64,000 bases of DNA from Anaerotruncus massiliensis (ex Togo et al. 2026) (lineage in GTDB: Bacteria > Bacillota > Clostridia > Oscillospirales > Ruminococcaceae). Below are positions 20,944-28,734 of this stretch, one piece after another; position 1 is the stretch's first letter; each line of letters starts with the position of its first letter. The notes under the pieces are model-generated. The model ran no database searches. It was not told the origin of the DNA and saw only the letters and a program-made list of their open reading frames with translations. A program made the translations under genes and the position numbers. The DNA is taken from positions 2,965,665 through 3,029,664 of the forward strand of contig NZ_LT962687.1 of the NCBI RefSeq assembly GCF_900199635.1. Reading direction: 5' to 3'.

Positions 20944-20972
20944 ATTTTACTCCCGCCCGCCGTCAAAGTCAA
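20944..20972 (-). promoter_or_regulatory. Promoter of secA
   Basis: Minus strand TTGACT (20967-20972), 17-bp spacer, TAAAAT (20944-20949), about 90 bp before the ATG. Confidence 0.65.
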
Positions 20973-21121
20973 CCTCGTTTTCCCGCTTGCGGCGGCGGTT
21001 TGGGGCCTCTCCACAGAGGGAGGAGGACGGGCGGGCGCATCTCTGCTTATTATAACCAAAAAAAATCCAAAAATTAGGCCTATTTTGTTTTGCAACCGTG
21101 AACAAAAGCTGAACAATCCCC

Positions 21122-21150
21122 TTGATAAAGCCTTGACAAACTAATATAAT
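21122..21150 (+). promoter_or_regulatory. Promoter of the NifU-like/GGGtGRT operon
   Basis: TTGATA (21122-21127), 17-bp spacer, TATAAT (21145-21150), 44 bp before the first ATG. A second -35-like TTGACA lies inside the spacer. Confidence 0.75.
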
Positions 21151-21194
21151 AAAGATTGGACAACCCCAGTAAACAAACCGAAAGGAGTACCGAT

Positions 21195-21887
21195 ATGAAC
21201 TATTCTCATGAAGTGGAGAGAATGTGCGTTCTCGCCAAAGGACCCAAGCACGGTCCCGCGCCCATTCCCGAAGAGGGCAAATGGGTAAAGGCCTACGAGA
21301 TCAAGGATATCTCCGGACTCACACACGGCGTGGGCTGGTGCGCGCCGCAGCAGGGCGCCTGCAAGCTCACCCTCAACATCAAAAACGGGATTATCGAGGA
21401 GGCGCTCGTCGAGACGCTGGGCTGCTCCGGCATGACCCATTCGGCCGCGATGGCGGGCGAGATCCTCCCCGGCAAGACCATCCTGGAAGCCCTCAACACC
21501 GACCTCGTCTGCGACGCGATCAACGTGGCGATGCGGGAGCTCTTCCTCCAGATCGTCTACGGCCGTAGCCAGACCGCCTTCTCCGAGGGCGGGCTCCCGA
21601 TCGGCGCGGGCCTCGAGGACCTCGGCAAGGGCCTCCGTTCCCAGGTCGGCACCATCTTCTCCACCAACGCCAAGGGCGTGCGCTACCTTGAGCTGGCGGA
21701 GGGCTATATCCTCTCGGTCGCAGTCGACAACAACAATGAGGCCATCGGCTACAAGTTCGTCAAGGTCGGCAAGATGCTCGAGGACATCCGCCACGGCGTG
21801 GACCCCAAGGAGGCGTTCGAGAAGAATATCGGCACCTACGGCCGCTACGCCGACGCCCCCAAATACATCGACCCGCGTGAAGAATAA
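21195..21887 (+). CDS. NifU/IscU-like iron-sulfur scaffold protein, partner of GGGtGRT protein
   Basis: 230 aa from ATG 21195 (AAAGGAG upstream). The three cluster-ligand regions of IscU/NifU can be traced: GACKLTLNIKNGIIEEAL, LGCSGMTHSAAMAGEIL and LVCDAINVAM. An additional Cys occurs in GVGWCAPQQ. It is longer than IscU, with a C-terminal extension of about 90 residues (EGYILSVAVDNNNEAIGYK onward). Family knowledge says such proteins bind transient Fe-S clusters. The fixed neighbour 21 nt downstream suggests a dedicated client rather than general cluster supply; isc/suf genes are absent here. Confidence 0.85.
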   Translation: MNYSHEVERMCVLAKGPKHGPAPIPEEGKWVKAYEIKDISGLTHGVGWCAPQQGACKLTLNIKNGIIEEALVETLGCSGMTHSAAMAGEILPGKTILEALNTDLVCDAINVAMRELFLQIVYGRSQTAFSEGGLPIGAGLEDLGKGLRSQVGTIFSTNAKGVRYLELAEGYILSVAVDNNNEAIGYKFVKVGKMLEDIRHGVDPKEAFEKNIGTYGRYADAPKYIDPREE

Positions 21888-21908
21888 GAGGAGAGGGAGG
21901 TAACACAC

Positions 21909-22907
21909 ATGGCAAAGTTTGAAGGACAGGAGAGAAGGATGCCCAAAATCAGCGCTTGTCTCGCTGAGTACGGCATGTCTTCCCTTGAAGATGCAAGAGA
22001 GATCTGCCTTGCCAAAGGCATTGACGTGGAAAAGATCGTCAAGGGCGTGCAGCCCATCGCGTTCGAGAACGCCGTCTGGGCCTACACCCTCGGCACCGCC
22101 GTCGCCATCAAGAAGGACTGCAAAAAGGCCGCGGACGCCTCCGAGGCGATCGGCATCGGCCTGCAGGCGTTCTGCGTGCCCGGCTCGGTCGCGGAGACCC
22201 GCGCCGTCGGCCTCGGCCACGGAAACCTCGGCGCCATGCTGCTGCGCGACGAAACCAAATGCTTCTGCTTTTTGGCCGGCCACGAGTCGTTCGCCGCGGC
22301 GGAGGGCGCGATCGGCATCGCCCGCAACGCCAACAAGGCCCGCAAGGAGCCGCTGCGCGTCATCCTCAACGGACTGGGCAAGGACGCCGCCTATATCATT
22401 TCCAGAATCAACGGTTTTACCTATGTGGAAACCGATTATGATTTCGCCACCAGCGAGCTCAAGGTGATCGGCGAGACCGCCTATTCCGACGGCGAGCGCT
22501 CCAAGGTCAAGGTCTACGGCGCCAACGACGTGCTTGAGGGCGTGGCCATCATGAAGCACGAGAAGGTCGATGTCTCGATCACCGGCAACTCCACCAACCC
22601 GACCCGCTTCCAGCACCTGGTCGCGGGCACCTATAAGAAATGGTCCTATGAGAATAACGTCAAGTACTTCTCGGTGGCCTCGGGCGGCGGCACCGGCCGC
22701 ACCCTGCACCCCGACAACATGGCGGCCGGCCCGGCTTCCTACGGCCTCACCGACTCGATGGGCCGCATGCACGGCGACGCGCAGTTCGCCGGAAGCTCCT
22801 CCGTCCCCGCGCACGTCGAGATGATGGGCCTCATCGGCATGGGCAACAACCCCATGGTCGGCGCGACCGTCGCGTGCGCCGTCGCCGTCGAGGAATCCTT
22901 CAAGTAA
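21909..22907 (+). CDS. GGGtGRT-family protein, function unknown
   Basis: 332 aa. It carries the family-defining SGGGTGRTLHPDNM near residue 255 and is conserved throughout. Cysteines are few and scattered (SACLAEYG, REICLAKG, KKDCKKA, CVPGS, KCFCFLAGHES). It follows the NifU-like gene by 21 nt behind GAGGGAGG and shares its terminator at 22927-22966. The two genes travel together in anaerobic Clostridia as I recall. No biochemical role is established to my knowledge; the glycine-rich motif suggests a nucleotide or phosphate ligand, which is inference only. Confidence 0.88.
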   Translation: MAKFEGQERRMPKISACLAEYGMSSLEDAREICLAKGIDVEKIVKGVQPIAFENAVWAYTLGTAVAIKKDCKKAADASEAIGIGLQAFCVPGSVAETRAVGLGHGNLGAMLLRDETKCFCFLAGHESFAAAEGAIGIARNANKARKEPLRVILNGLGKDAAYIISRINGFTYVETDYDFATSELKVIGETAYSDGERSKVKVYGANDVLEGVAIMKHEKVDVSITGNSTNPTRFQHLVAGTYKKWSYENNVKYFSVASGGGTGRTLHPDNMAAGPASYGLTDSMGRMHGDAQFAGSSSVPAHVEMMGLIGMGNNPMVGATVACAVAVEESFK

Positions 22908-22926
22908 GGTTTTACTCTTATAAAAA

Positions 22927-22966
22927 GGCCATGCGGGCTTTGCCCGCATGGCCCTTTTCCTTTTTT
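22927..22966 (+). terminator. Terminator of the NifU-like/GGGtGRT operon
   Basis: 12-bp perfect stem (GGCCATGCGGGC and complement, TTT loop) followed by CTTTTCCTTTTTT. Its T tract abuts the malic enzyme stop codon on the other strand. Confidence 0.9.
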
Positions 22967-24150
22967 CAGATGCGCGCCGCGCCGCACGCCCGCGCGGCTT
23001 CGGCGACCGCCGCGGCGACCGTCTTCCCGACCCGCGGGTCGAACGCCCGGGGCAGCAGGTAGTCCCCGCAAAGCTCCCCGCCGGACACGAGCCCCGCGAT
23101 CGCGTAGGAGGCGGCGGTGAGCATTTCATCGGTGATCTCCCGCGCGCGCACGTCGAGCGCGCCCCGGAAGATGCCGGGGAAGGCGAGGACGTTGTTGATC
23201 TGGTTGGGGTAGTCCGACCGTCCGGTCCCGACCACCCGCGCGCCGCCCGCGAGGGCCTCCTCGGGCAAAATCTCGGGGACGGGGTTCGCCATCGCGAAGA
23301 CGGCCGCGTCTTTCGCCATCGCGGAGACCATCTCCGCCGTGACGAGCTTTGGGCCCGACACGCCGATGAAGACGTCCGCGCCCCGCAGCGCGTCGGCGAG
23401 CGTCCCTGTCCGGCGGCCGCGGTTGGTGAGCGCCGCCATCCGCGCGTGGGCGGGGCTCAACCCCTCCATTCCCTCGCAGAGAATGCCCGCCCGGTCGCAG
23501 AGAATGACCTCCCCGACGCCGAGCGCCCTCAGGCGCAGGGCGATCGCGGTGCCCGCCGCGCCCGCACCGTTGATGACGGCGGTGACCGCCTCCATCCGCT
23601 TGCCGACCAGCTTGAGGGCGTTGATCATGGCGGCGGAGACGACGACCGCCGTGCCGTGCTGGTCGTCGTGGAAGACGGGGACGTCGCACAGCTCCCGGAG
23701 CCTGCGCTCCACCTCGAAGCAGCGGGGCGCGGCGATGTCCTCAAGGTTGATGCCGCCGAAGCTCCCCGAGATGAGGTGGATGGTGCGCACCAGCTCGTCG
23801 ACGTCCTTTGTGCCGACGCAGAGCGGGAAGGCGTCCACCCCCGCGAACTCCTTGAAGAGGACGCATTTCCCCTCCATAACCGGCATGCCCGCCTCGGGCC
23901 CGATGTCCCCGAGCCCGAGCACCGCCGACCCGTCGGTGACGACCGCCACAAGGTTCCAGCGGCGGGGGAGCTCGAACGATTTCGCCGGGTCCTCCCGGAT
24001 GGCGAGGCAGGGCTCCGCCACGCCGGGCGTGTACGCCAGCGAGAGGTCCTCGCTTGTCTGCACCCGCACGCGGGAAGTGACCTCCAGCTTGCCCCGCCAT
24101 TCGGCGTGTTTTTCCAGGGCTTCTTGTCTGTAATCCATCGTATCCCCCAT
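22966..24150 (-). CDS. NAD(P)-dependent malic enzyme
   Basis: 394 aa, the short bacterial form. It oxidatively decarboxylates malate to pyruvate and CO2. Seen: SLAYTPGVAEPC (malic N-terminal domain), GDIGPEAGMPVMEGKCVLFK, the metal/substrate stretch DVPVFHDDQHGTAVVV, and the dinucleotide fold INGAGAAGTAIALRLRALG. ATG 24150 is chosen because GGAGG lies 6 nt upstream; the internal ATG at 24138 is possible. The GntR gene ends 13 nt before it, so both are probably on one transcript and malate or pyruvate supply is tied to that regulator. Confidence 0.93.
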   Translation of the reverse strand: MGDTMDYRQEALEKHAEWRGKLEVTSRVRVQTSEDLSLAYTPGVAEPCLAIREDPAKSFELPRRWNLVAVVTDGSAVLGLGDIGPEAGMPVMEGKCVLFKEFAGVDAFPLCVGTKDVDELVRTIHLISGSFGGINLEDIAAPRCFEVERRLRELCDVPVFHDDQHGTAVVVSAAMINALKLVGKRMEAVTAVINGAGAAGTAIALRLRALGVGEVILCDRAGILCEGMEGLSPAHARMAALTNRGRRTGTLADALRGADVFIGVSGPKLVTAEMVSAMAKDAAVFAMANPVPEILPEEALAGGARVVGTGRSDYPNQINNVLAFPGIFRGALDVRAREITDEMLTAASYAIAGLVSGGELCGDYLLPRAFDPRVGKTVAAAVAEAARACGAARI

Positions 24151-24163
24151 TTTGATCCTCCGG

Positions 24164-24886
24164 TCAACCGGGCGTCCGCGGCGGGCGGGGACCCTCCGTC
24201 CCCAGCTCGTCGCACACCGCCTCGATGTCCCGCATGATTTCATAGATATGCTCCCGCATCGTCTTGACCCCGCCCACGACGTCCCGGTCACGGAAGGCCT
24301 GTACGATTCTTTCGTGGGGCTCGATCGCGTTTTTATAGGTCCGGGTCTGTTTGGTGCGGTATTTGTTGATGATCCCCTGCATCTCCCGGTTGATGTTGAT
24401 CAGCAGCTTGTTGCGGCTGCAATCCATGATATAGGAGTGGAACCGGGAGTCGGCCTCGATCATCCCGGCCACGTCGCCGGACTTTACCGCCGCCGCGAAC
24501 CGCTCGTGGAGGCGTTCGAGCGCCTGGGTCTCCTGCCCGGTCGCATGGGAGATCGCCAGCCGCACCGCGAGCGGCTCCATCGCGAGGCGCACCTCAATAT
24601 AGTCCATGAAGCTGATGTCCGGTTCGTCCACCCATTTCTGCACCTCGGGGGAGAGCTCGTTCTTCTTGAGGATGAAGGAGCCCTTGCCCGAGCGGATGTC
24701 CAAAAACCGGCGCGCCTGCAAGATCCGCAGCGCCTCGCGCACGCAGGTCCTGCTCACCTGCAGCATCCCGCAGAGCTGCTGCTCCGACGGCAGCTTGTCC
24801 CCAATCTGGTACTCGTCCGACTGAATCAGTTCCTTAATGCTCTCCACCGTCAGGTCGGTGATCGAGGTATACCGTACCGGTTCCAT
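24164..24886 (-). CDS. GntR-family (FCD/FadR-type) transcriptional regulator 1
   Basis: 240 aa from ATG 24886 (GGGAGG upstream). Winged helix at about 10-75: GDKLPSEQQLCGMLQVSRTC then VREALRILQARRFLDIRSGKG. The all-helical FCD ligand domain has the metal/acid-binding pattern EADSRFHSYIMDCSRN. It is upstream of and probably co-transcribed with malic enzyme and divergent from a second FCD regulator. Its ligand is probably an organic acid of this locus. Confidence 0.9.
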   Translation of the reverse strand: MEPVRYTSITDLTVESIKELIQSDEYQIGDKLPSEQQLCGMLQVSRTCVREALRILQARRFLDIRSGKGSFILKKNELSPEVQKWVDEPDISFMDYIEVRLAMEPLAVRLAISHATGQETQALERLHERFAAAVKSGDVAGMIEADSRFHSYIMDCSRNKLLININREMQGIINKYRTKQTRTYKNAIEPHERIVQAFRDRDVVGGVKTMREHIYEIMRDIEAVCDELGTEGPRPPRTPG

Positions 24887-24908
24887 AATCCGTCCTCCCG
24901 TCGCGCTC

Positions 24909-24931
24909 ACTGGTTGTCTGGAACCAGTATA
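24909..24931. promoter_or_regulatory. Palindrome over the GntR-1 promoter
   Basis: ACTGGTT-N6-AACCAGT at 24909-24928 overlaps the -10 TATACT (24926-24931, minus strand) of GntR regulator 1; the -35 is weak. The position suits autorepression by an FCD-type GntR protein. It contains TTGTCTG, the first half of the motif found at 30794 and 30969. Confidence 0.6.
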
Positions 24932-24973
24932 GCACATATTTCCGACGGCCGTAAACGCCCGGCTGCCGATCTA

Positions 24974-25002
24974 TTGATTTTACGGCCCCGCGCCGATATA
25001 AT
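24974..25002 (+). promoter_or_regulatory. Promoter of GntR regulator 2
   Basis: TTGATT (24974-24979), 17-bp spacer, TATAAT (24997-25002), 42 bp before the ATG at 25045. Confidence 0.75.
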
Positions 25003-25044
25003 AGGTGCAGAGGGCGTGTCCGCCCGGCCGAAAGGAGCCCGCCT

Positions 25045-25728
25045 ATGCAGCCGATCGCCAGAATCTCTTCCACCGACCACGCGGTCAACCACATCCGGGA
25101 CAGCATCCTGTCCGGGGCATACCGCAGGGGGGACAAGCTCCCCGCCGAAATGGAGCTGTGCGAGCTGCTCCACGTCGGGCGTTCGACCGTGCGGGAGGCG
25201 CTGCGCGTCCTGCAGGCGATGGGGCTCGTCGAAATCCGACACGGCAAGGGCGCGTTCGTCACCGACCGGGAAAACGCCGTGACCCCTGAGATGTGGTTCC
25301 AAAAGTACAACTACAAGGTCGCCGACATCATGCAGGTGCGCCTGCCCATCGAGCAGATGGCGGTGCGGCTCGCGGCGATCAACATGCAGGAGAAGGAGCT
25401 CTCCCACCTGCAGGAGATCCAGGATTCCTTCCGCCGCGCAGTCGAGGAAAACAACGTCAACCAGATGACGCTGGCCGACGAGTATTTTCACGGCGCGATC
25501 ATCGAGGGGACCCACAACCCGCTGCTGATCTCCTTCAACGCGAATCTGACCGAGGCGATGCGGGAATACCGCCTGCACTCCTTCTCGGTGCCGGGCAACC
25601 CCGGGCACGCCGTCGGGCCGCACGAGGACATCCTCTCCGCGCTGCGGCTCCACAACCCCGAGCTCGCGGCCGCCTACATGGTCACCCACATCCAGAGCTC
25701 CCTCTCCGATATGCAGCGCATCCTTTGA
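25045..25728 (+). CDS. GntR-family (FCD/FadR-type) transcriptional regulator 2
   Basis: 227 aa, AAAGGAG before the ATG. DNA-binding domain GDKLPAEMELCELLHVGRST then VREALRVLQAMGLVEIRHGKG. The FCD domain carries LADEYFHGAIIEGTHNP, where D and H fit the usual metal ligands. It is paralogous to regulator 1 but diverged in the ligand domain, so the two may read different intermediates of the same pathway. It is divergent from regulator 1 and convergent with the TRAP transporter genes. Confidence 0.9.
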   Translation: MQPIARISSTDHAVNHIRDSILSGAYRRGDKLPAEMELCELLHVGRSTVREALRVLQAMGLVEIRHGKGAFVTDRENAVTPEMWFQKYNYKVADIMQVRLPIEQMAVRLAAINMQEKELSHLQEIQDSFRRAVEENNVNQMTLADEYFHGAIIEGTHNPLLISFNANLTEAMREYRLHSFSVPGNPGHAVGPHEDILSALRLHNPELAAAYMVTHIQSSLSDMQRIL

Positions 25729-25757
25729 ACCGCCGGGGAAACCCCGGCGGTTTTTCC
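25728..25757. terminator. Bidirectional terminator between GntR 2 and dctM
   Basis: AACCGCCGGGG and complement around AAA, with TTTTT on the plus side at 25751-25755. It serves the plus-strand regulator best and the leftward dctM end weakly. Confidence 0.8.
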
Positions 25758-25758
25758 G

Positions 25759-27045
25759 TCAGCCCATCAGCAGGTTGGGCAGGAAGGTGATGATCTGCGG
25801 GAAGAAGGAGAGCAGCAGGATGACGATAAGCAGCGGCGGCAAAAAGGGCAGCACCGCCTTGACCATCCGTTCGAGCGGGATGTCCCCCACCTTGCAGAGG
25901 ACAAAGAGCACCATGCCGAAGGGGGGCGTCAGCAGGCCGACCATCAGCGTGATGATCATGATAATCCCGAAGGCTAGCGGGTCGATCCCCGAATTCACCA
26001 GCACCGGCAGGAAGACGGGCGCCAAAATCGTGATCGACGCGAGGTTTTCCATGAAGCAGCCCACCACCAGCAAAAACGCCACAAGCAGCAGGGTGATGAC
26101 GTAGGGGTTGGTTGACACCTGTGCGATGGCGGAGGCGAGGTGCTCGGCGATCTTCGAGCGGGTGATCATGTAGCCGTAGAGGGAGGCGCAGAAGCAGATC
26201 ATCATGATCGTGCCGGAATCCCGCAGCGTCTCCCACAGAACCGACTTGAGGGTTTTAAAATCGACCTCCTTGTAGACGAACACGGTCAGCACCGTCGCGT
26301 AGACCGCCGCGATCGCCGCCGCCTCGGTCGGCGTGAAGACGCCCGAGAGGATGCCGCCGATGATGATGACCGGCGTCAGCAGGGAGAGGAAGGCGCGGCG
26401 GAAGGTCCGCCACACGACCGAGATGCGGAATCGCTCCCCCTTGGGGAAGTGGTGCCGGACCGCGTAGATTTCCACGTAGATCATCATCGCGATCGCCATC
26501 AGGATGCCCGGCACGATGCCCGCGATCAGCAGCGCGCCGATCGAGCAGCCGGTCATCAGGCCGTAGATGACCAGCGGAATGCTCGGCGGGATGATCGGGC
26601 CGATCGTCGACGAGACGCCGGTGACCGCGAAGGTGAAGTCGTCCTCGTAGCCCGCCTCGCGCATCGCCTTGATCTCGATCGCGCCGAGGCCCGCCGCGTC
26701 GGAGGTGGCCGTGCCCGTCATGCCCGCAAAGATCACGCTGGCGATGATGTTCACATGCCCGAGCCCGCCCCGCAGCCAGCCCACCGTCGATTTGGCGAAG
26801 TCGAAGATGCGGGAGGTGATGTTCCCCGTGTTCATGATCTTCCCCGCGTAGAGGAAGAGGGGGATGGAGAGCAGCAGGAAGTTATTGAGCCCGTAGACCG
26901 ATTTCTGCGCGATGACCTCGGGGCGGAAGGCGCCGAGCCCGCGCTCCAGAATCATCAGGATGGCGGCCGAGCCGCCCATCGAGATCGCCACGGGGATGCC
27001 GATCAGAAACGCCGCGATGAGGATGACCAGGTACCAGATTCCCAT
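25759..27045 (-). CDS. dctM: TRAP transporter large membrane subunit DctM
   Basis: 428 aa, about 12 hydrophobic helices. Typical TRAP stretches are MTGTATSDAAGLGAIEIKAM and PSIPLVIYGLMTGCSIGALL. It uses a Na+ or H+ gradient to import an acid bound by DctP. ATG 27045 follows AAGGAGGGGG; upstream in-frame codons lie inside dctQ. Adjacent to the dctQ stop, so coupled translation is likely. Confidence 0.95.
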   Translation of the reverse strand: MGIWYLVILIAAFLIGIPVAISMGGSAAILMILERGLGAFRPEVIAQKSVYGLNNFLLLSIPLFLYAGKIMNTGNITSRIFDFAKSTVGWLRGGLGHVNIIASVIFAGMTGTATSDAAGLGAIEIKAMREAGYEDDFTFAVTGVSSTIGPIIPPSIPLVIYGLMTGCSIGALLIAGIVPGILMAIAMMIYVEIYAVRHHFPKGERFRISVVWRTFRRAFLSLLTPVIIIGGILSGVFTPTEAAAIAAVYATVLTVFVYKEVDFKTLKSVLWETLRDSGTIMMICFCASLYGYMITRSKIAEHLASAIAQVSTNPYVITLLLVAFLLVVGCFMENLASITILAPVFLPVLVNSGIDPLAFGIIMIITLMVGLLTPPFGMVLFVLCKVGDIPLERMVKAVLPFLPPLLIVILLLSFFPQIITFLPNLLMG

Positions 27046-27046
27046 C

Positions 27047-27523
27047 TTATTCCCCCTCCTTTTCCGGTCCGCCGCCCCGCAGCTCCCGGAGGAGCGCCAG
27101 GACAATGCTCACGAGCGCGCCGCCGCTGCCGACGATGGCCGCGACGTAGAGCCAGCCGTTGCTCAGCCACTCCATCGTGGAAAACCTGGTCGGCCAGACC
27201 GACACGGCCATCTTGACCGCTCCCGCTAAAATAACCGCGAAAAAGGCCGCCATAAAGAGCGATATGAGGCAGTCCAGGACCTTGCGCGCCCTGCCCCGGA
27301 GCTTGGCGCGGAAGGTGTCGATGACGATGAGCTCGTTTTCGCGCACGGCCACGACCACCCCCCAGAAGCAGAGGAAGATGAAGAGCAGCCGGCTCATCTC
27401 CTCCGTCCACGGGACGCTCACCCTGAGGATAAAGCGGCAGACGACCTGCAGGATCACCACCGCCACCATCGCGGTAAAGATGAGGATTCCGGCCGCGTCG
27501 AACAGCTTTTTGACCTGTTTCAA
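27047..27523 (-). CDS. dctQ: TRAP transporter small membrane subunit DctQ
   Basis: 158 aa, four membrane helices, with family stretch SVPWTEEMSRLLFIFLCFWG. The start is TTG 27523, placed 6 nt after AAGGAGGG; no ATG is suitably positioned. It bridges DctM and the binding protein. Confidence 0.9.
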   Translation of the reverse strand: MKQVKKLFDAAGILIFTAMVAVVILQVVCRFILRVSVPWTEEMSRLLFIFLCFWGVVVAVRENELIVIDTFRAKLRGRARKVLDCLISLFMAAFFAVILAGAVKMAVSVWPTRFSTMEWLSNGWLYVAAIVGSGGALVSIVLALLRELRGGGPEKEGE

Positions 27524-27550
27524 TCCGTTCCCTCCTTCAAACCGGTTTTG

Positions 27551-27608
27551 TCCGGGCCGGCGGGCCCGGAGAGAACCCAATCAGCCCGGTGCCTCGCGCA
27601 CCGGGCTG
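27551..27608 (-). terminator. Hairpin pair between dctP and dctQ (attenuating or stabilising)
   Basis: Stem-loops at 27582-27608 (CAGCCCGGTGC and complement) and 27551-27570 (TCCGGGCC/GGGCCCGGA) between dctP and dctQ, without a long T tract. This may protect or enrich the dctP message over the membrane subunits. Confidence 0.55.
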
Positions 27609-27633
27609 CTGCGTTCCCGGATTTTCCGTTTCC

Positions 27634-28686
27634 TCAGTAGGCGGCGATCTCCTCCGCCGTCGTGACCGGCCACTTCTCCGCGTAGAACTTGTCCATCGCG
27701 GGCTTCACCTTGTCCAGGTAGGGCTGCAGGTCGGTCATCTCACAGAAGGTGACGCCCGCGTCCTCGCACTGGGCCCGCAGTTCGTCTTCCATCTCCTCGC
27801 CGAGCGCCGTGGCGTACTCGGTGGCTTCGGCCGCCGCCTCGTTGATCATCGTCCGGTAGGCCTCGGGCAGGCCGTTATAGAATTCGGCGTTCATCTGCCA
27901 CATCGAGATGGAATAGTAGTACTTCGACAGGGTGATGTAGTCCTGCACCTCATAGAGCTTGTTGGTGACCAACTGGTCGAAAGGACCCTCCGAAGCGTTC
28001 ACGACGCCCATCTGGAGCGAGGTGAAGAGCTCGGGCAGCGCGATCGGAACGCAGGTCGCGCCCAGCGCGCCGAAGGTGTCCATGAAGAGCGCCGACTCGG
28101 GGGTGCGGATGGTGAGCTTGGCGATGTCGTCGACGCTTTCGATCGGCGTGTTGGAGGTGATGTGCCGGTAGCCGCGGCCCATCACGCCGAGGGTGTAGAG
28201 GTTGTGGCTGTCGAGCATCTCCTTGCGCATCGCGTCGCCCAGCTCGCCGTTCCACACCGCCATGAAGTGGTCCTTGTCGCGGAAGACGAAGGGGGAGTCG
28301 AAGAAGGAGTATTCTGGCGTGAAGATCGAGATCGGCAGGGTGCCGAACGCCGCCATGTCGATCTCCCCGAGCTTGAGCGCCTCGGCCTGCTCCTTTTCTC
28401 CGCCCGTCGAGCCGCTGGCGTAGACGTTGAGCGTGATTTTTCCGCCGCTCTTTTCGCCGAGGAGTTCGCCGAATTTGTCGATCCCCTTGAGGATCGCGGT
28501 GCCCGGCTCGAAGATGCTCGCCACATGGATTGTCACCTCCGGCAGGTCCGCCGTGTCCGCGGCGGCTCCCGACGGGGCGGCCGTCTCCGGCGCCGCGCTC
28601 TGGGCGGGCGCCGCGCTCTCCCCGCATCCCGCCGCCAGGGCCAGGATCATCGCGGAAGCCAGCAGTACGCTCATCAACTTTTTCAT
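27634..28686 (-). CDS. dctP: TRAP transporter substrate-binding lipoprotein DctP
   Basis: 350 aa. Lipobox LALAAGC after the signal MKKLMSVLLASAMILA, so it is anchored outside the membrane as usual for Gram-positive binding proteins. The C-terminal two thirds are DctP-like: GRGYRHITSNTPIESVDDIA, LTIRTPESALFMDTFGALGA (contains the Arg that binds the substrate carboxylate) and NASEGPFDQLV. The substrate is therefore a carboxylate; the adjoining enzymes suggest a hydroxy- or oxo-acid. Start ATG 28686 with GGAGGTAACT. Confidence 0.94.
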   Translation of the reverse strand: MKKLMSVLLASAMILALAAGCGESAAPAQSAAPETAAPSGAAADTADLPEVTIHVASIFEPGTAILKGIDKFGELLGEKSGGKITLNVYASGSTGGEKEQAEALKLGEIDMAAFGTLPISIFTPEYSFFDSPFVFRDKDHFMAVWNGELGDAMRKEMLDSHNLYTLGVMGRGYRHITSNTPIESVDDIAKLTIRTPESALFMDTFGALGATCVPIALPELFTSLQMGVVNASEGPFDQLVTNKLYEVQDYITLSKYYYSISMWQMNAEFYNGLPEAYRTMINEAAAEATEYATALGEEMEDELRAQCEDAGVTFCEMTDLQPYLDKVKPAMDKFYAEKWPVTTAEEIAAY

Positions 28687-28734
28687 AGTTACCTCCTGTT
28701 CCTTGTTGGTCCCCAACTTGTGTCGGTGTCTGTT

